64,000 bases of DNA from Temnopleurus reevesii. Lineage: Eukaryota > Echinodermata > Echinoidea > Temnopleuroida > Temnopleuridae. The stretch is from the NCBI GenBank assembly GCA_036244855.1, contig BQKZ01000064.1, positions 18,271 to 82,270 of the forward strand, written 5' to 3'. Made by a program: the position numbers and the translations under genes. This document shows, piece after piece, positions 24,884 through 38,039 of the stretch; the stretch's first letter is position 1, and the number at the start of each line of letters is the position of its first letter. Under the pieces are notes generated by a model, which worked only from the letters and a program-made list of their open reading frames with translations, was not told where the DNA came from and ran no database searches.

Positions 24884-27800
24884 TATCTCGACCCTACCAT
24901 ACCTACCTCACTAGATCAGGTTCTTGTTCTGTCAGCTTGATTCTAATAGATGGATGCGAGCACCATCTTCTAATCATGTCGTCCATGATGGGCGATTCTG
25001 AGCAGTCTAGAAGGCTAGCGAGATTCATCGACAGTCCAAGGTACTTGCAAAGAGGCTCAAACTCATCTATGCCTGCATCTATAGTCAAGAAAACAGTGTA
25101 AAAGCTACAGTAGGTGGCAATGGATTTGATTTGATCTCAAATTGACAGTAATTTTGTGAACTGGCATATGAACAAGGAAACAAAGAAACCCGACATAGCA
25201 ACAAGCGCAGTGACATAAAATTGAAAAATATGTTAATTCTCAAGCATTTATATCACGCAATGATCTTCTGTTTGTGTGTGACTCCTATCAACCATTGATG
25301 AAATATTGGTCCTTTTTCCTGTACAAAAATGAAATGATCAAAAAGGAATCATAGCTAAGAATTTTATCAATGAATACACATTTTGACATTTATGCATCAA
25401 AATAGTCCAATGACTAGTATCTTTTCTTTTCAAAATAACTTACTGACCTCATTTTGTTTCATAACATTCAACGTCATCAAATATCTTAGTAATTTGGCGC
25501 ATAAATAACATTGTTGGTTTTCATGAAGAACAGAGAAGATACAGATAAAATCAGATTTTTACAATATATCCAAGTCAATATTGAGGAATAGAATGGGGTT
25601 TCACACATTTGAGGAGAATGATGGACTTTAGCAAAAGTTGATGGATTTTTTAATAATTCATCTGCTGCATTCACACGCTTCAAGACTGCTGATTACATCA
25701 GGCAACATGGTTTCATTTCTTATCTCTCTTATCCTAATTATTGCTAAATCATAATATACAATTGCATTGGAAGAGCATTCTTGAAATCTTTGAACATTGC
25801 AGTAAAAATAGGAAGCATTCAAAACAAAATAATAAATTACAAATTTAGAGACCAGGGTGGTGTTTCACCAAGTCGTTCTTAAAGTTACGCACAACTTTAT
25901 GTTCGACTGGTATCAATTTTGGCGCTGAATGCACGCACTATTATGAATCATTACATGCAAGAAGGGTTACCAGTCAAACGTAAAATCGTGCGTAAAGTCT
26001 TTCTCATCTTGGTGAAACACCTCCCAGGGTTGTGTTTTATAAATTTTCGTTGAGGTACAGACGACTCTACGAATGACTGGTGACCATTTCCTACACTCGA
26101 TAACTGCTGGCGGTAAATCGCATCTGAGAAAGGGTCATCGGTCATTCCTTGACTCGTGTGTAGATCCACGAAGAGCTTATAAGAAATAACACTGGGCGGT
26201 GTTACACCAATAAGCAATTCAAAGCAAATAGAAACAGCAAACCATGCTTTCTACAAACTTGATGTCTAAAATAGAGAATTAAGCCCATCCCGAATGTATT
26301 TTAAATCTTTACTTGAACTTCAAACTCACTCTTATTTCCTCTAAATTTCAAACTCCCTTACACAAGCAAGTAAAAGCAAAGGGAAAGACCAAACCATGCT
26401 TCCAACAGGCTTGGCATCTATAATAGAGAACAAAACTGAAGTTCTCTATATTTCAAACTCACCTCCTTATGCAATCATGTCAAAGCAAGGGGAAATGTCA
26501 CACCATGCTTTGACTTCTAAAATAGAGAATTAGCCTACCCTGAGAGTATTCTGAAACTTGGCTTTGGATTTCTAACTCACTCTGAAGTTCTGCCGGACAT
26601 GGCACGCCTGTCAGGAAATGGAAGAAGAGGGCAGCAGAGCGAAGGAACGGCATGCACGAAACCTGGACGTGATTGGCCAACTGCCATCCTGGTGGGAGTG
26701 ATGAGGTTTCCAAACTGGAAAGAGAGAAAAAAAATTGTGATTGCTATCAGAGTTTCAGCTGTATCATCATGATATAATTCATATTTAGATGAAACTGTAG
26801 AATTCTTAGTGGCATGTAAAAAGGCTCCCATAGGCTGGGTATAACATGTACTCAATGCCAGTACAAAATGGTAAAATGGGAATTAAGTACTTCTTCCACT
26901 ATGGTATTTCGTGTAACAGGATTTACCATCTCGATGGGGAATTGTTTAAACACTTCAAGATATCATAAAATTCATTTTTAAAAAAGAGAGAAGAATATTG
27001 ATTTGTTGATGATACAAAGTTACCTGACATACAATTCTAAAATATTTCACTTCATTATCATTCCCACTGAGATGTCAACAATTTTTTTTAATGTCAACAA
27101 CAGATAAATGAGTAAATACAACAGCAGAAAAGGAAAGAGGAATACTTTAAGTGCAAAGAGGAAAGAGGAAAAAGATTATTCAATAAGATAGCTCTACATA
27201 CCCTGCATATTGTCTGAGCATTGCACAAGCTTGAAGCAGATCATGTCCTTCTCTGCTAACATCAACACTGCTTCCTTCCTCCTCCATCGATTCTTCAACT
27301 AAAAAAAAAAAATTAGCAAGAATTTTTTTATATTACATAGAATGAGACTAAAAATAAAGTTTAAAACACATTCAGTAAATGGGTAATTCATCAAATTTGT
27401 AAACCTTTCTGTACATATTAGACCTCACTTATGTCCTATTTTCATTCACTTTGTAAACTATTTCTATACAAATTGTATATGAATAATGGAACGTTATTGG
27501 AGATAACTTTCAAATTTTGGTTGATGGAATTGGCTATTTTCATATAACATTCTGTTCCATGACAATGCAACTGGTTTAGTAAAAGAATTAAAATTACACA
27601 TATAGCAAATGGGATTTCTAAAAGTCAGATACTATAAAACAGAAATTTAAACAAAAAGAAATTTGAGCAGATTTCGCTGTTAAGAAGTCATATGACTCAC
27701 AAGAGTAAGATAGCAGGGACCATTTTCAGAAACTGACCCGGTGATTCTATTGATTTACTGCAAAATTCTTAATATCACTCACCTGGAATATCTCTTGAAG

Positions 27801-30800
27801 CACAGAGTAGTACCTGTACAAGATGAGCTGTTAGTGCTACTCTCAACAGATGATGATCACTGACTGGGCCACCAAGCAAACTCATCGACACTCTCTCATT
27901 GTTGTTATACAGCCTCGGCAATGACATACACACACTCACCTAAAAATTAGAAAGGAATATTTAGTTTAATACATGTAAATTATTATGAAAATTCAAAGAC
28001 ATTGTATTAGAATTTTTTCGCTAAATATATTCTCGACTGCTACCTATATAATTAATGATGTACATAAACTAAGCTATGAAAATATTAGGCTTCAAAATCA
28101 ATGTCTAGTGCTAAAAAAAGGTAACATTTAGAGTATGACCTACATAGGCACATTGTGCAGTGTGCATAGATATCCATAGGATGCCTCATAATTTACTTCT
28201 TTTTTGCTTTCTTTTGTTTTTTCATCAATCTGAATGTAACAACATAGTTCAGACAGCTTAAAGCCTAAGTACAGTTTTGGTATTAAGCGAATATTTTCAT
28301 CGCCAGATTTTGTCTTCAAATCTATATAAAATGAAATATAGTATCATAAACATATTGCACAAAAGACTGTGCAAAAAATGAACGAGTTTGGGAAAAGCTA
28401 TAACCTAAAATGTGCAAATTCTTTTAGTGTGGTGCTTCACCACATTAATTCAATATTTTCTTTCTTGATAAAGGACATTTCCCATGCTCAGAATTGGATG
28501 AAAATTTCAGAATTTAATTGTTGTGTATATCTCTATATCATTCTATTGTCAAATCTCGGAAATAACTTTGTATATGCCCGATAACAAGCAAAATAATGCT
28601 ATAACCAAGAGAGGGCGTTAAATATGATTTAACGGTCAAATTCACATTTTCAAAAGAATCAGCTCGTAAAAAAATATGCTATGTTCTCAAAATGTGTATA
28701 AGAATTACATGTCATGTTAAACATCCCAAAAATTCACATTTCTTCATCTTTACCAAAACTATACTTGGGCTTTAATGTGTGACAATATTTTTAATGTATT
28801 TTCAGACAGAAGATCATCATCTCATCAATGAGAACAAAATATGAATTTGTTGAATCAACACAAATTTGTTACTTCATAAGATTTTTCTCTCTAATGAAAA
28901 ATCTGCATCATCTCGTTGCATCAAGATGGGTACCTTGAATTAAAAAGGGTATCATGATCTAGCTTCATAATCTTAGGATATAAAGTTACATTAAACATCA
29001 AGTCAGTTCTAATTCAAGGTTTAGTCAACTTCAGATAATTAAACTCTACGATGCTCAGTGGTTTAATGTTCAGTACTTTCTACTCTTGTTTATAGATTTG
29101 CACCAATCAGAGACAGCATACTACCACATCTGCACTCCATCAATCACCCGCAACTCAGAAACTTCAAATGGGTTGCAGTGTATTTCTAATGGCTGACTTA
29201 GGCAATGTAGATTACACATTCCTCCTTGTTTACATATTTCAACCAATGAGATAAAGCCTAATACATCACCAGCCCTTCACCAATCAAAAGAAAGAATTCC
29301 AGTAGTTTATAACAGTAGCTTGTAACAAAAGCTTACAATAGCCTATACTTCCAACAGGTCACTGACACATTGTAGATTACCCATTCCTCCTAATTTACAG
29401 ATTTCAACCAATCAGAGCCTAACACAACACCTACTTTTCAATTTCACCAATCAAAAGGAAGAATTACAGTAGCTTATAACAGTAGCTTGTAACAGAAGCT
29501 TGCAATATCCTATATTTCCAACAGGTCACTGACACATTGTAGATTACACATTCCTCCTTGTTGACAAATTTCAACCAATCAGAGAAAGCCTAATACAACA
29601 CCTGCCCTTTACCAATCAAAAGAAAGAATTTCAGTAGCTTAAAACAGTAGCTTGTAACAGAAACTTACAATATCCTCTACTTCCAACAGGTCACTGACAC
29701 ATTGTAGATTACACATTCCTCTTTGTTTACAGATTCAGACAAAGAAATTACTCCTTGTTGATTTCTAGTTCATTTCTTCATTCCTCAAGTGTACATATCA
29801 CCAAGATTGGTACTACTGTAACCTACATGTGTAGATATCATATTGGTATTTCCTGTGTGCAATACACAAGCCGTCAATCAAACGGAGTTGAGCTATGAAA
29901 TGACCTACATCTTTTTTAAGGTAGTATATTAAAATTCAATGGGTGACTTTAAGTACGGTGTTGAACGCTGGTGTTGGTGTTGCAGCAAAATCAACACCAG
30001 CCTCAACACCAAACTTGAAGTCTGTCGGTGTTTGGGGTAGACCTCGCAAGATTCTGACGTATTTCCGTATTTCCGGTCGTTTCTGTATCACTTCTGTAAA
30101 CTGACAACAGTGTTGGAGCTCGGTTTACGGACCGTTTTGCTCTCTCAACACCAACACCAACACCGAACACCGTACTTGAAGTCACCCATTGACACTGTGA
30201 GAAAAAAACTTTGGGTTGAAACATATTGTCAATAGGGAGAAGTGATTAATTGTGAACTGCAATTTTGCAAATTGAGACAGGCATTCTGAATCCTGATGTC
30301 TCATGCAAAAGGTTGGTAGCCTTCTACATCACATAATATTCTATTCCGAGAATAGTGATTGATTTTTTTTTGTCCTCTATCCTTCGCCAAAATTATGTCA
30401 CACAATTCTTTATTGGAGAATGCATCTCTTTTCCCATAAGATCTTTGTCTATTAAAAGCCCAACAAAAGTAATAAGAACATGAAAAAGAGAAATTTTACC
30501 AGTATTGTGAAGATATCAATATCAAGAATGCAAGGATCAGAGAGCCTTCCACATGGTTCCTGAGGATAGAGAGCTGGGAAATAGAAAAAGAAACACCATT
30601 CACAAGACATAAAAGCATTTATTATAGAAAACAAAATGCAGAGGGGCAGAGCTATTGGAAGATTAATATGATTAAATTAATACTAGTACTCAAATTGGCA
30701 GCGTTTCTTCATTTTCCCTTTTCTTAAATGGTTTGAAACATTTCATCAAAATATAAAATTTTTAAAAAAATGTCTATTGAAATGCAAAAATCAAACTTGT

Positions 30801-33800
30801 ATTATTTTCATTGGGGTACCAATATAACAACTGTAATGGTTTGCTTCATTCACTCTTACTTAAAAATGAGATATGAAACTGTTCCTCAATATATACAGTG
30901 TAATTAAAATTTCCAATATCATTACAACACTGCTACAAACAAACAATGATAAAAATTGCACTATAATATGATTCTACATGAAAATGTATATCACTATGGA
31001 CTTTCATGAAAGCAACCTAATTGCATACCTCTATGCATGAGCAAAATTGCACTAAGCTCTATTCCCTTCTACACAAAAATATAATATTTACAATTGAAAA
31101 TGTTGATTTACCCAACAACTAAATATCTACAATTCTCCTCTTCAAAAATCATGGGGATTTTCAAACAAGATTTTTTACATGACACCACAATTGGTTTAGA
31201 AATAGGATTAAGAGTACACATACTGTAAATGGATTTTTTTTTAATCTAGATACTGTAAAACAATATAATACATAAAATTATAGTGTATTTTGGTGCTCAT
31301 AAATGTCCTACGAATCTATCATGTAGCTCTACAAATTATAATAGTTTCCCTATAAGAGGATTTTACAATGTAAATGAAGGATGTAAATGGAGACATACCT
31401 GAAAGAAGTCTAATTGCATGTCTCTGTACATGAGCATAGTTACACAGAGCGCTATTTACTACCGAGTATCTGATCAGACAACGAAGACAGTCCATCTGAA
31501 AAATATATATACATATATTTATTATATTTTACTGTGCTGGTCTTAAAAAATGTTCAGGAGATTCTAAAATCATGTTTATTATCTTCTTCATGTTTTCACT
31601 ATCAGTTTGTTTGGCTTTGTTTCTAAAATGCTTTGAGCACCATAAATTGAACCTGTGCGCTATATAAATAGCCATCATTATTATCATATCTTTTCAAAAT
31701 GTTGCTTGAATTGTGAGTGATTTCACAAATTGGCACTATTGTAACAAAACACACAAAATAAATACTATGAAAGGATGTTTCACAAACTAGAATATATGCA
31801 CACAGGACTGTTGTACCAAAACACAAAATACTATGAAAGGAAGTTTGATACTACACATATAGCATCTGTTTTTCAATTACAGTGTACAAATGTATCCTTA
31901 TATTACATTATCATCATTATCGGATGATGCATTGTAAAAACATATAATACACTGTCTTCATTTTCAACAAATTTGCTCTTACTAGCAACGAACACTACAA
32001 GAAGGTTAATTGGCTAGGTCTATGTAAAATGAATGACATAACAAAATTAGATTACATTAAATTAGATTAGGTAATATCCTTAGCAAGGAAAGATGAATTT
32101 GATACCCTATCAAAATGATGGTAAAACACTGCTACATAGCTTATGCAAGATTGACTCTATAATTTCGAAGTCAATAAGGCTCTAGTTATTCTAGAATAAA
32201 AGCTGATAAATATTTCACATAAAAGTCTTGTGTTTTACCTGTCTTTGTGATAATGCTCCAAACAGTGCTTTTCCTTCATTCCTCAACTGGGTTTCTAGAG
32301 AGAAATGATTAAAAAAATGGGGAAAATGATTGGAACATATGCTTGTATTCATTACTCTGAGGTGATCAATAAAGTACATTTATATATTAAAAAAAAAAAA
32401 TCCTATTCTAATCCTAACGTTTGCAACATAGTGACAAAAATGCGCTTTCACATTCATTACATCTTCTCCATCAAACTCCTTGCCTGTACCTCCTCCCTCG
32501 GTCACATTTATATAAAAAAAAAAAAAATCCTATTCTAATCCTAACGTTTGCAACATAGTGACAAAAATGCGCTTTCACATTCATTACATCCTCTCCATCA
32601 AACTCCTTGCCTGTACCTCCTCCCTCGGTCACATGTTCCAGAAGATTATATAGAATGAGTTGTTGCAGGAGAGATTTCATCACTTGCAAGATGCATGCAA
32701 ATCAAGTGCAAATTGGAATTTATACACATTCTGATTCGCTCTTTGTCTGCTGCATTATGAAGATATGATTGTAAGCCAGATTTCCCATAGATTATATCAA
32801 CATACCGACACCAATTTTAGACATATTTTGGTGAACCCAAAGCTTCAATATTTAATTGAATCATCATCATCATAATATCCTAAAAAATATTAACTAACAA
32901 ATGTGTCCCTGACTGGGATTACATTCTTTACATTATGTGAATGTAAAATCCATTTTGATCTGCAAATTTCAATAAATGGCCTTCACAATCAATTCTAGCA
33001 TTAATCATGGTCTTACTAATAATATCAATAAATCTGAAATTAACATTGAAAAAAAGGGATTGGTAATGAGATCTGTCACAGCGACAAGGAGTCATTTTCC
33101 GACAGTTCCCATAGCAACTGTCAGCGATCGTGCTTTTCATCCAATCACAATCAAGGAATTTGTCAGTGCTGACTAATTGTCTCTGCGACAAATCTTGATG
33201 AAACACCCCCCGTACTAACCTGTAACTTGTACTGTATAGGCACATGTATTCCAGGCTAAGATAGCCATTCTACTATCATCATCATGAGGCATCACACCCA
33301 ATCCCACCTACAGTTTGGACAGAAATAACATTGAAATGTATCGATGAATAGAATAAAAGGAACCAAGTCCCTGCATACTCATGTAGTTGAAGAGGTAGCT
33401 TTCATAATTGTATTGTTATCAATAATGTATTTACTTTGGAATTTGTTAAACTTGTACTGTATAGGCACATGTATTCCAGGCTAAGATAGCCATTCTACTA
33501 TCATCATCATGAGGCATCACACCCAATCCCACCTAAAAATTGGACAGAAATAAAATAAAAAAGTACAAAAATAAATGAAATAATATTCATATACATAAAG
33601 AGGTAACTTTCATCTCAACTGATTATATTACTATCTATATTAATGCATTGAATTTTGACTTAGTTTAAATGTAATGGTATATTCTTTAGATCTTGACCAT
33701 CTGCTAAATGTCTCATATCATCACAATATTTAAGAAATATCAGTGCAATAACTGTCAGAAACAAGTAAAAAAATATAAACATTTTCTCAGACTGTAAAAA

Positions 33801-36408
33801 AATGCAATGAAATAAAATGTCGATAGAGAGAAAGAGAGGGAGAAAGAAAATTTCACTTAAAGTACAAGAAAATCTTATAAGATCTCAAATCAGAAAAAAG
33901 TTCTTGCACGAGTAACACGGTGGGAAATGTACAATACTGATTTACTTACCGTGTAGGCAGACCTTGAAAAGTGTCTGATCATCTCTTTCACATTCTCCGA
34001 GATTGGTAAGCTACGGAATGGAGATATGAAATAAAAGAACCATGGATCAACATGAACATAATGCATGAAGTTTAAATTAAAATACTATCCAATACAAATT
34101 AAGATCTTTCTCAAAATGTTTATATATATATATACAGAAAACTAAAGAAAAGTTTGATGTTGTTGACAAGAATCCTTACTACAATTGAATATCTAAACAA
34201 GAAATACATCAAAATGAAGCCTACCATGAAACTTGGATAAATTGGAAGAGTTGTTGAAATTTGAGGGAGACAGTCTCAGCTAGAAGCCTCTTCAAGGATG
34301 GGATAGGAGACATCTGGATGAAACCTGGAATATAAAGTAGAAAAATATTTTCCTGACAATTAATTGAAAATATGATGAAATAAATTTCTTTCCAAAAAAT
34401 GACATAAATTCATGAGTCTCTCTAAATGCATGTCCCTATTCATTTAAGCCTAAACTTTAATCATGAATTTTGTGTTAAAATCAAAATCATTTTACAGATT
34501 CAATTGACACGATATATGGGCCTTGTATCTTTTATATTCACACTTGAAGCTACAGAATTTAAGTATGGTCCTGCAAATGATACATGAAACTCATAAATAT
34601 CTAATGCCCTGGGAGGTGTTTAACAAAAAAAAAAAAAAATTAAAAAAAAAATTTAAGTTCGACTGGTACCCCTTCTTGTGCGTAATGGTTCAAATTATTT
34701 CGCGCATTCAGCACAAGAACTGATACCGGTCGAACGTAAAGTAGTGCGTAACTATAAGAACGAATTGGTGAAACACCGACCTGGTCACATAGAGGCCCAG
34801 AAGCAACACGATTCAACATGACTATTCGTTAATTCACGGTTAACTGCCGTTAAGAGTCATGTTGAATCGTGTCGTTTTCCGAGGCTTAACATAGAATATA
34901 GCTAGCAAATTTTATTTCAGAGCTGTTTCATAAACGGATAGAGTTTCATGTACATTCATCCGGATTTTGTCACAATTTCAACAGAGAAAAAATATTCACA
35001 AGAACATTTCTTGGATTGAGAATTTTAAGAAGAAACGCTATGTGGGGTCAGACAACACATTTACATAACCAACCAGGCATCATCTCAATACTTACTTCCC
35101 ACTCCAATTTCCCCTCCTTCAACATCTCCTCCCATTGCAGTGGCTCCCTCCACCTTGCTGGCCTCCTCCTCGCCTAGATCCTTAGCCTCCATCCCATCAC
35201 CTCCTACAGGGAGAGCTCCACCCTGAGCTCCTTCCATCTCTCCTCCTCCAGCTGCTCCCATCTCCATCTCCCCAGCCATCTCCTCATCCTGTGACTCCTG
35301 TCTCTGCTCCCTCTCTTCATCCCCTTCATCGTCGGTGGCAGCGGCGCTGTCCATCCCTGCCTCCATGGGGACAACGGTTGCCTCCTCCTGTTCCTTCTCA
35401 AACTCTCTCTGCTGGGCGGAGACCTGGAGAGTCTTCTGGATGCCTTCCAGCCACTCCTGGAGATTGATTGCTGTCTCTCCCGATTTCCTGCAATTGAGAT
35501 GGTTCTATAATTATGAGTTGGTCCAACGGAGAAAGCATTCATTTCATAATTGGGCGGTCATATTTAATAATAGTAAAGAATTGAGCAACATTAATTTGGA
35601 TCTGCTCATTTGTTGCCGGGCTAGAGATCAAATGAACAACAATCTTCCAACAACATACTGTTATGAAGTACTGTTTGTAAAGTTTAAATACGATTCAGTG
35701 ATTATGACTTTTCTTCAAAGGATACCTCTATTATTCTAAATCCATGCAATTCTGCTTTGGGCAAATTTTTCTCCATCTACATTTTCGTTGTCATCCCAAT
35801 GCCTTTATTTAGTGCAGAAATAGAGAAGAATGCACAAATGAAAATAAGTTACATTCTTTTTTTTTACTTTATCAAAATTTGTCAACAAATTTTGGAATGA
35901 AATAAAAGACGAAGAAACTTCCTGGATACAATGTGTCACAAAGTGATGATTTTAAAAGAAGTGAAAATTCTTACCCGTCAATGTTTGCACCTTCTTGAGT
36001 GGCATTCTGCAAGCCAACAACCGAGGGCAGTAGAGGTATGACTGTATTACTCAACGTCTCACACAGTGGACATAGGAACTGATGCTGACTGATGTCGTAG
36101 TTCAGGATCCCTCTCATCCTGAGATTCCGTCTCTGTTCCTTTGCTAGAAGGGATTCAAAGAACCTGTAGAAATGGAAAAGTATTAAAGGTTTATGATTTT
36201 CTAATGGCTAGTGTCCAAACAGTGGATGAAGAGACCAATATGGAAATTACTTTTATTTACAGAGTAATCATCTTCAACAATCATCACCACCATCATCATC
36301 GTCATCATCACCATTATCATCATCGTCATCACCCTCATAAACATCATCTGCCTCATCATCTGAATCATTAACATCAACATCATCACCATCATAATTAACA
36401 TCACCATT

Positions 36409-36446
<38 letters not shown>

Positions 36447-38001
36447 TTTCTTCATCTTCATCTTCACCATTATCATCATCATCAACAACATCATTATCAC
36501 CATCATCACCAATATCATCATAACCACCAACACCAATACCAACACTATCGCCATCATCATCATCATTCTCATTATGTCCCAGCTAGTTCAATTCACTGAT
36601 CTTGTGATATGTGACTAGTTATCACTAGAGCCCCAAAGATCATTCATCATATACATATATTTGCTCCTAGTCTGGTAAAAGTTAAAAAGTAACAAGCGAG
36701 TTGATACTTTTATTGACTTCACATCTAAATGTATCACATATTTTTAGAATTTCATTCAGCGGTTGTCAAGAACTACAAAGCTGGAAACAAAATAGACACG
36801 ACACTTTGCATGCAATTGCCCATAGTTGGAATGAAAATCTGATTTCAACTCACCCTTGCCAGCAAGTAGAATGCATGATGTGGCCACATGTGCTTACATG
36901 GGTCCCCCAGTAAAGGTCTGTGCTGGCGAACAGGGGGTCAAATTTCTCTGTATGGTGGAAAAAACAATGCAACATAATGATACATGCTAACATTAAACTT
37001 GAATGATGGAGAAGATAATGCCAAATCCTGATAGCATTCAAATTGGAATATGAAAGAAGAAAAAGAAAGAAAGAAAACTTGAGGGCAAAGAGAATACTAA
37101 ATGATAAATTGACATAGCATTCAGTTTGGTTTATCTCTTCAAACAACACAATTGTTAAGCTTTCAGACATCATAAATCTAAATGTCAATTTACACACAAC
37201 GCAAAGAGTGTTCAGAAAACCATTCTGCGGAGAAATAGTCTCAGAGGAATAAATACATAAGAAATTAAATTGTAAGCAAATGGCAGCGTTCTCTTACATA
37301 TATTCGTACTTCAACTCATTAAACAAATTTGACCTAGAAACAATAGAATATAAGATGAATGCCAGTGATTGTTGAAGTTTAATTTGTAGATGTTTGATCA
37401 TGGATTTAAAATCTCACATGTCTTACCTCCATCCTCTATTGTCTTCTCTCTCGCCTTTGAAAGAACTGTGGATCTGGAAGAAAAAATTAAAAAGAGAACA
37501 TAATGATAAATTTATGTTATATCACACTCATTTTCATTATCATAATGTGTTCTGCAATATAGGACCAAACATCAATTATAATCAAGTGATTTGTCTCATA
37601 AAATTCTTTGATTAAGCCATTTGGTTATAAGCATTCTAATCTTTTTTCAAATGACTACTTTACAGTGACTATTCCACACCAGTCTCCATTTCTGGCCTGT
37701 ATATCCTGGGCCAGTTCATACTATCTATGATGATAGATGTGTTCTTACCTTTGAATGAAAGCTGCAAGGACCATTGCTTTACCATCAAAGTGAATATCTT
37801 CCTCCTCCTGACAGAGTATACAGGTAGCTGTGGAAGACTCGGCCATCACAGAAGGGCTCTGGCGTGGACCAAGGCAACATGGGTACTCGGGCACTGCTAC
37901 ATCACTGTGAGAATACAAAAGAAATAGGTTTGAATCATCACCAGTATCATCATCATCATCATCATCACCATCATCATCATTATCATCATCAACATCAACA
38001 A

Positions 38002-38039
<38 letters not shown>

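Noticed and set aside
32471..32689. Possible extra UBR exon overlapping the 127-bp repeat
   Set aside because: Exons 29 and 30 already join in phase, and the frame has no match to the family.
36201..36572. Met-, His- or Asp-rich open frames (also 37745-38121, 57869-58700, 63417-63866)
   Set aside because: Translations of (ATC)n microsatellites inside UBR introns.
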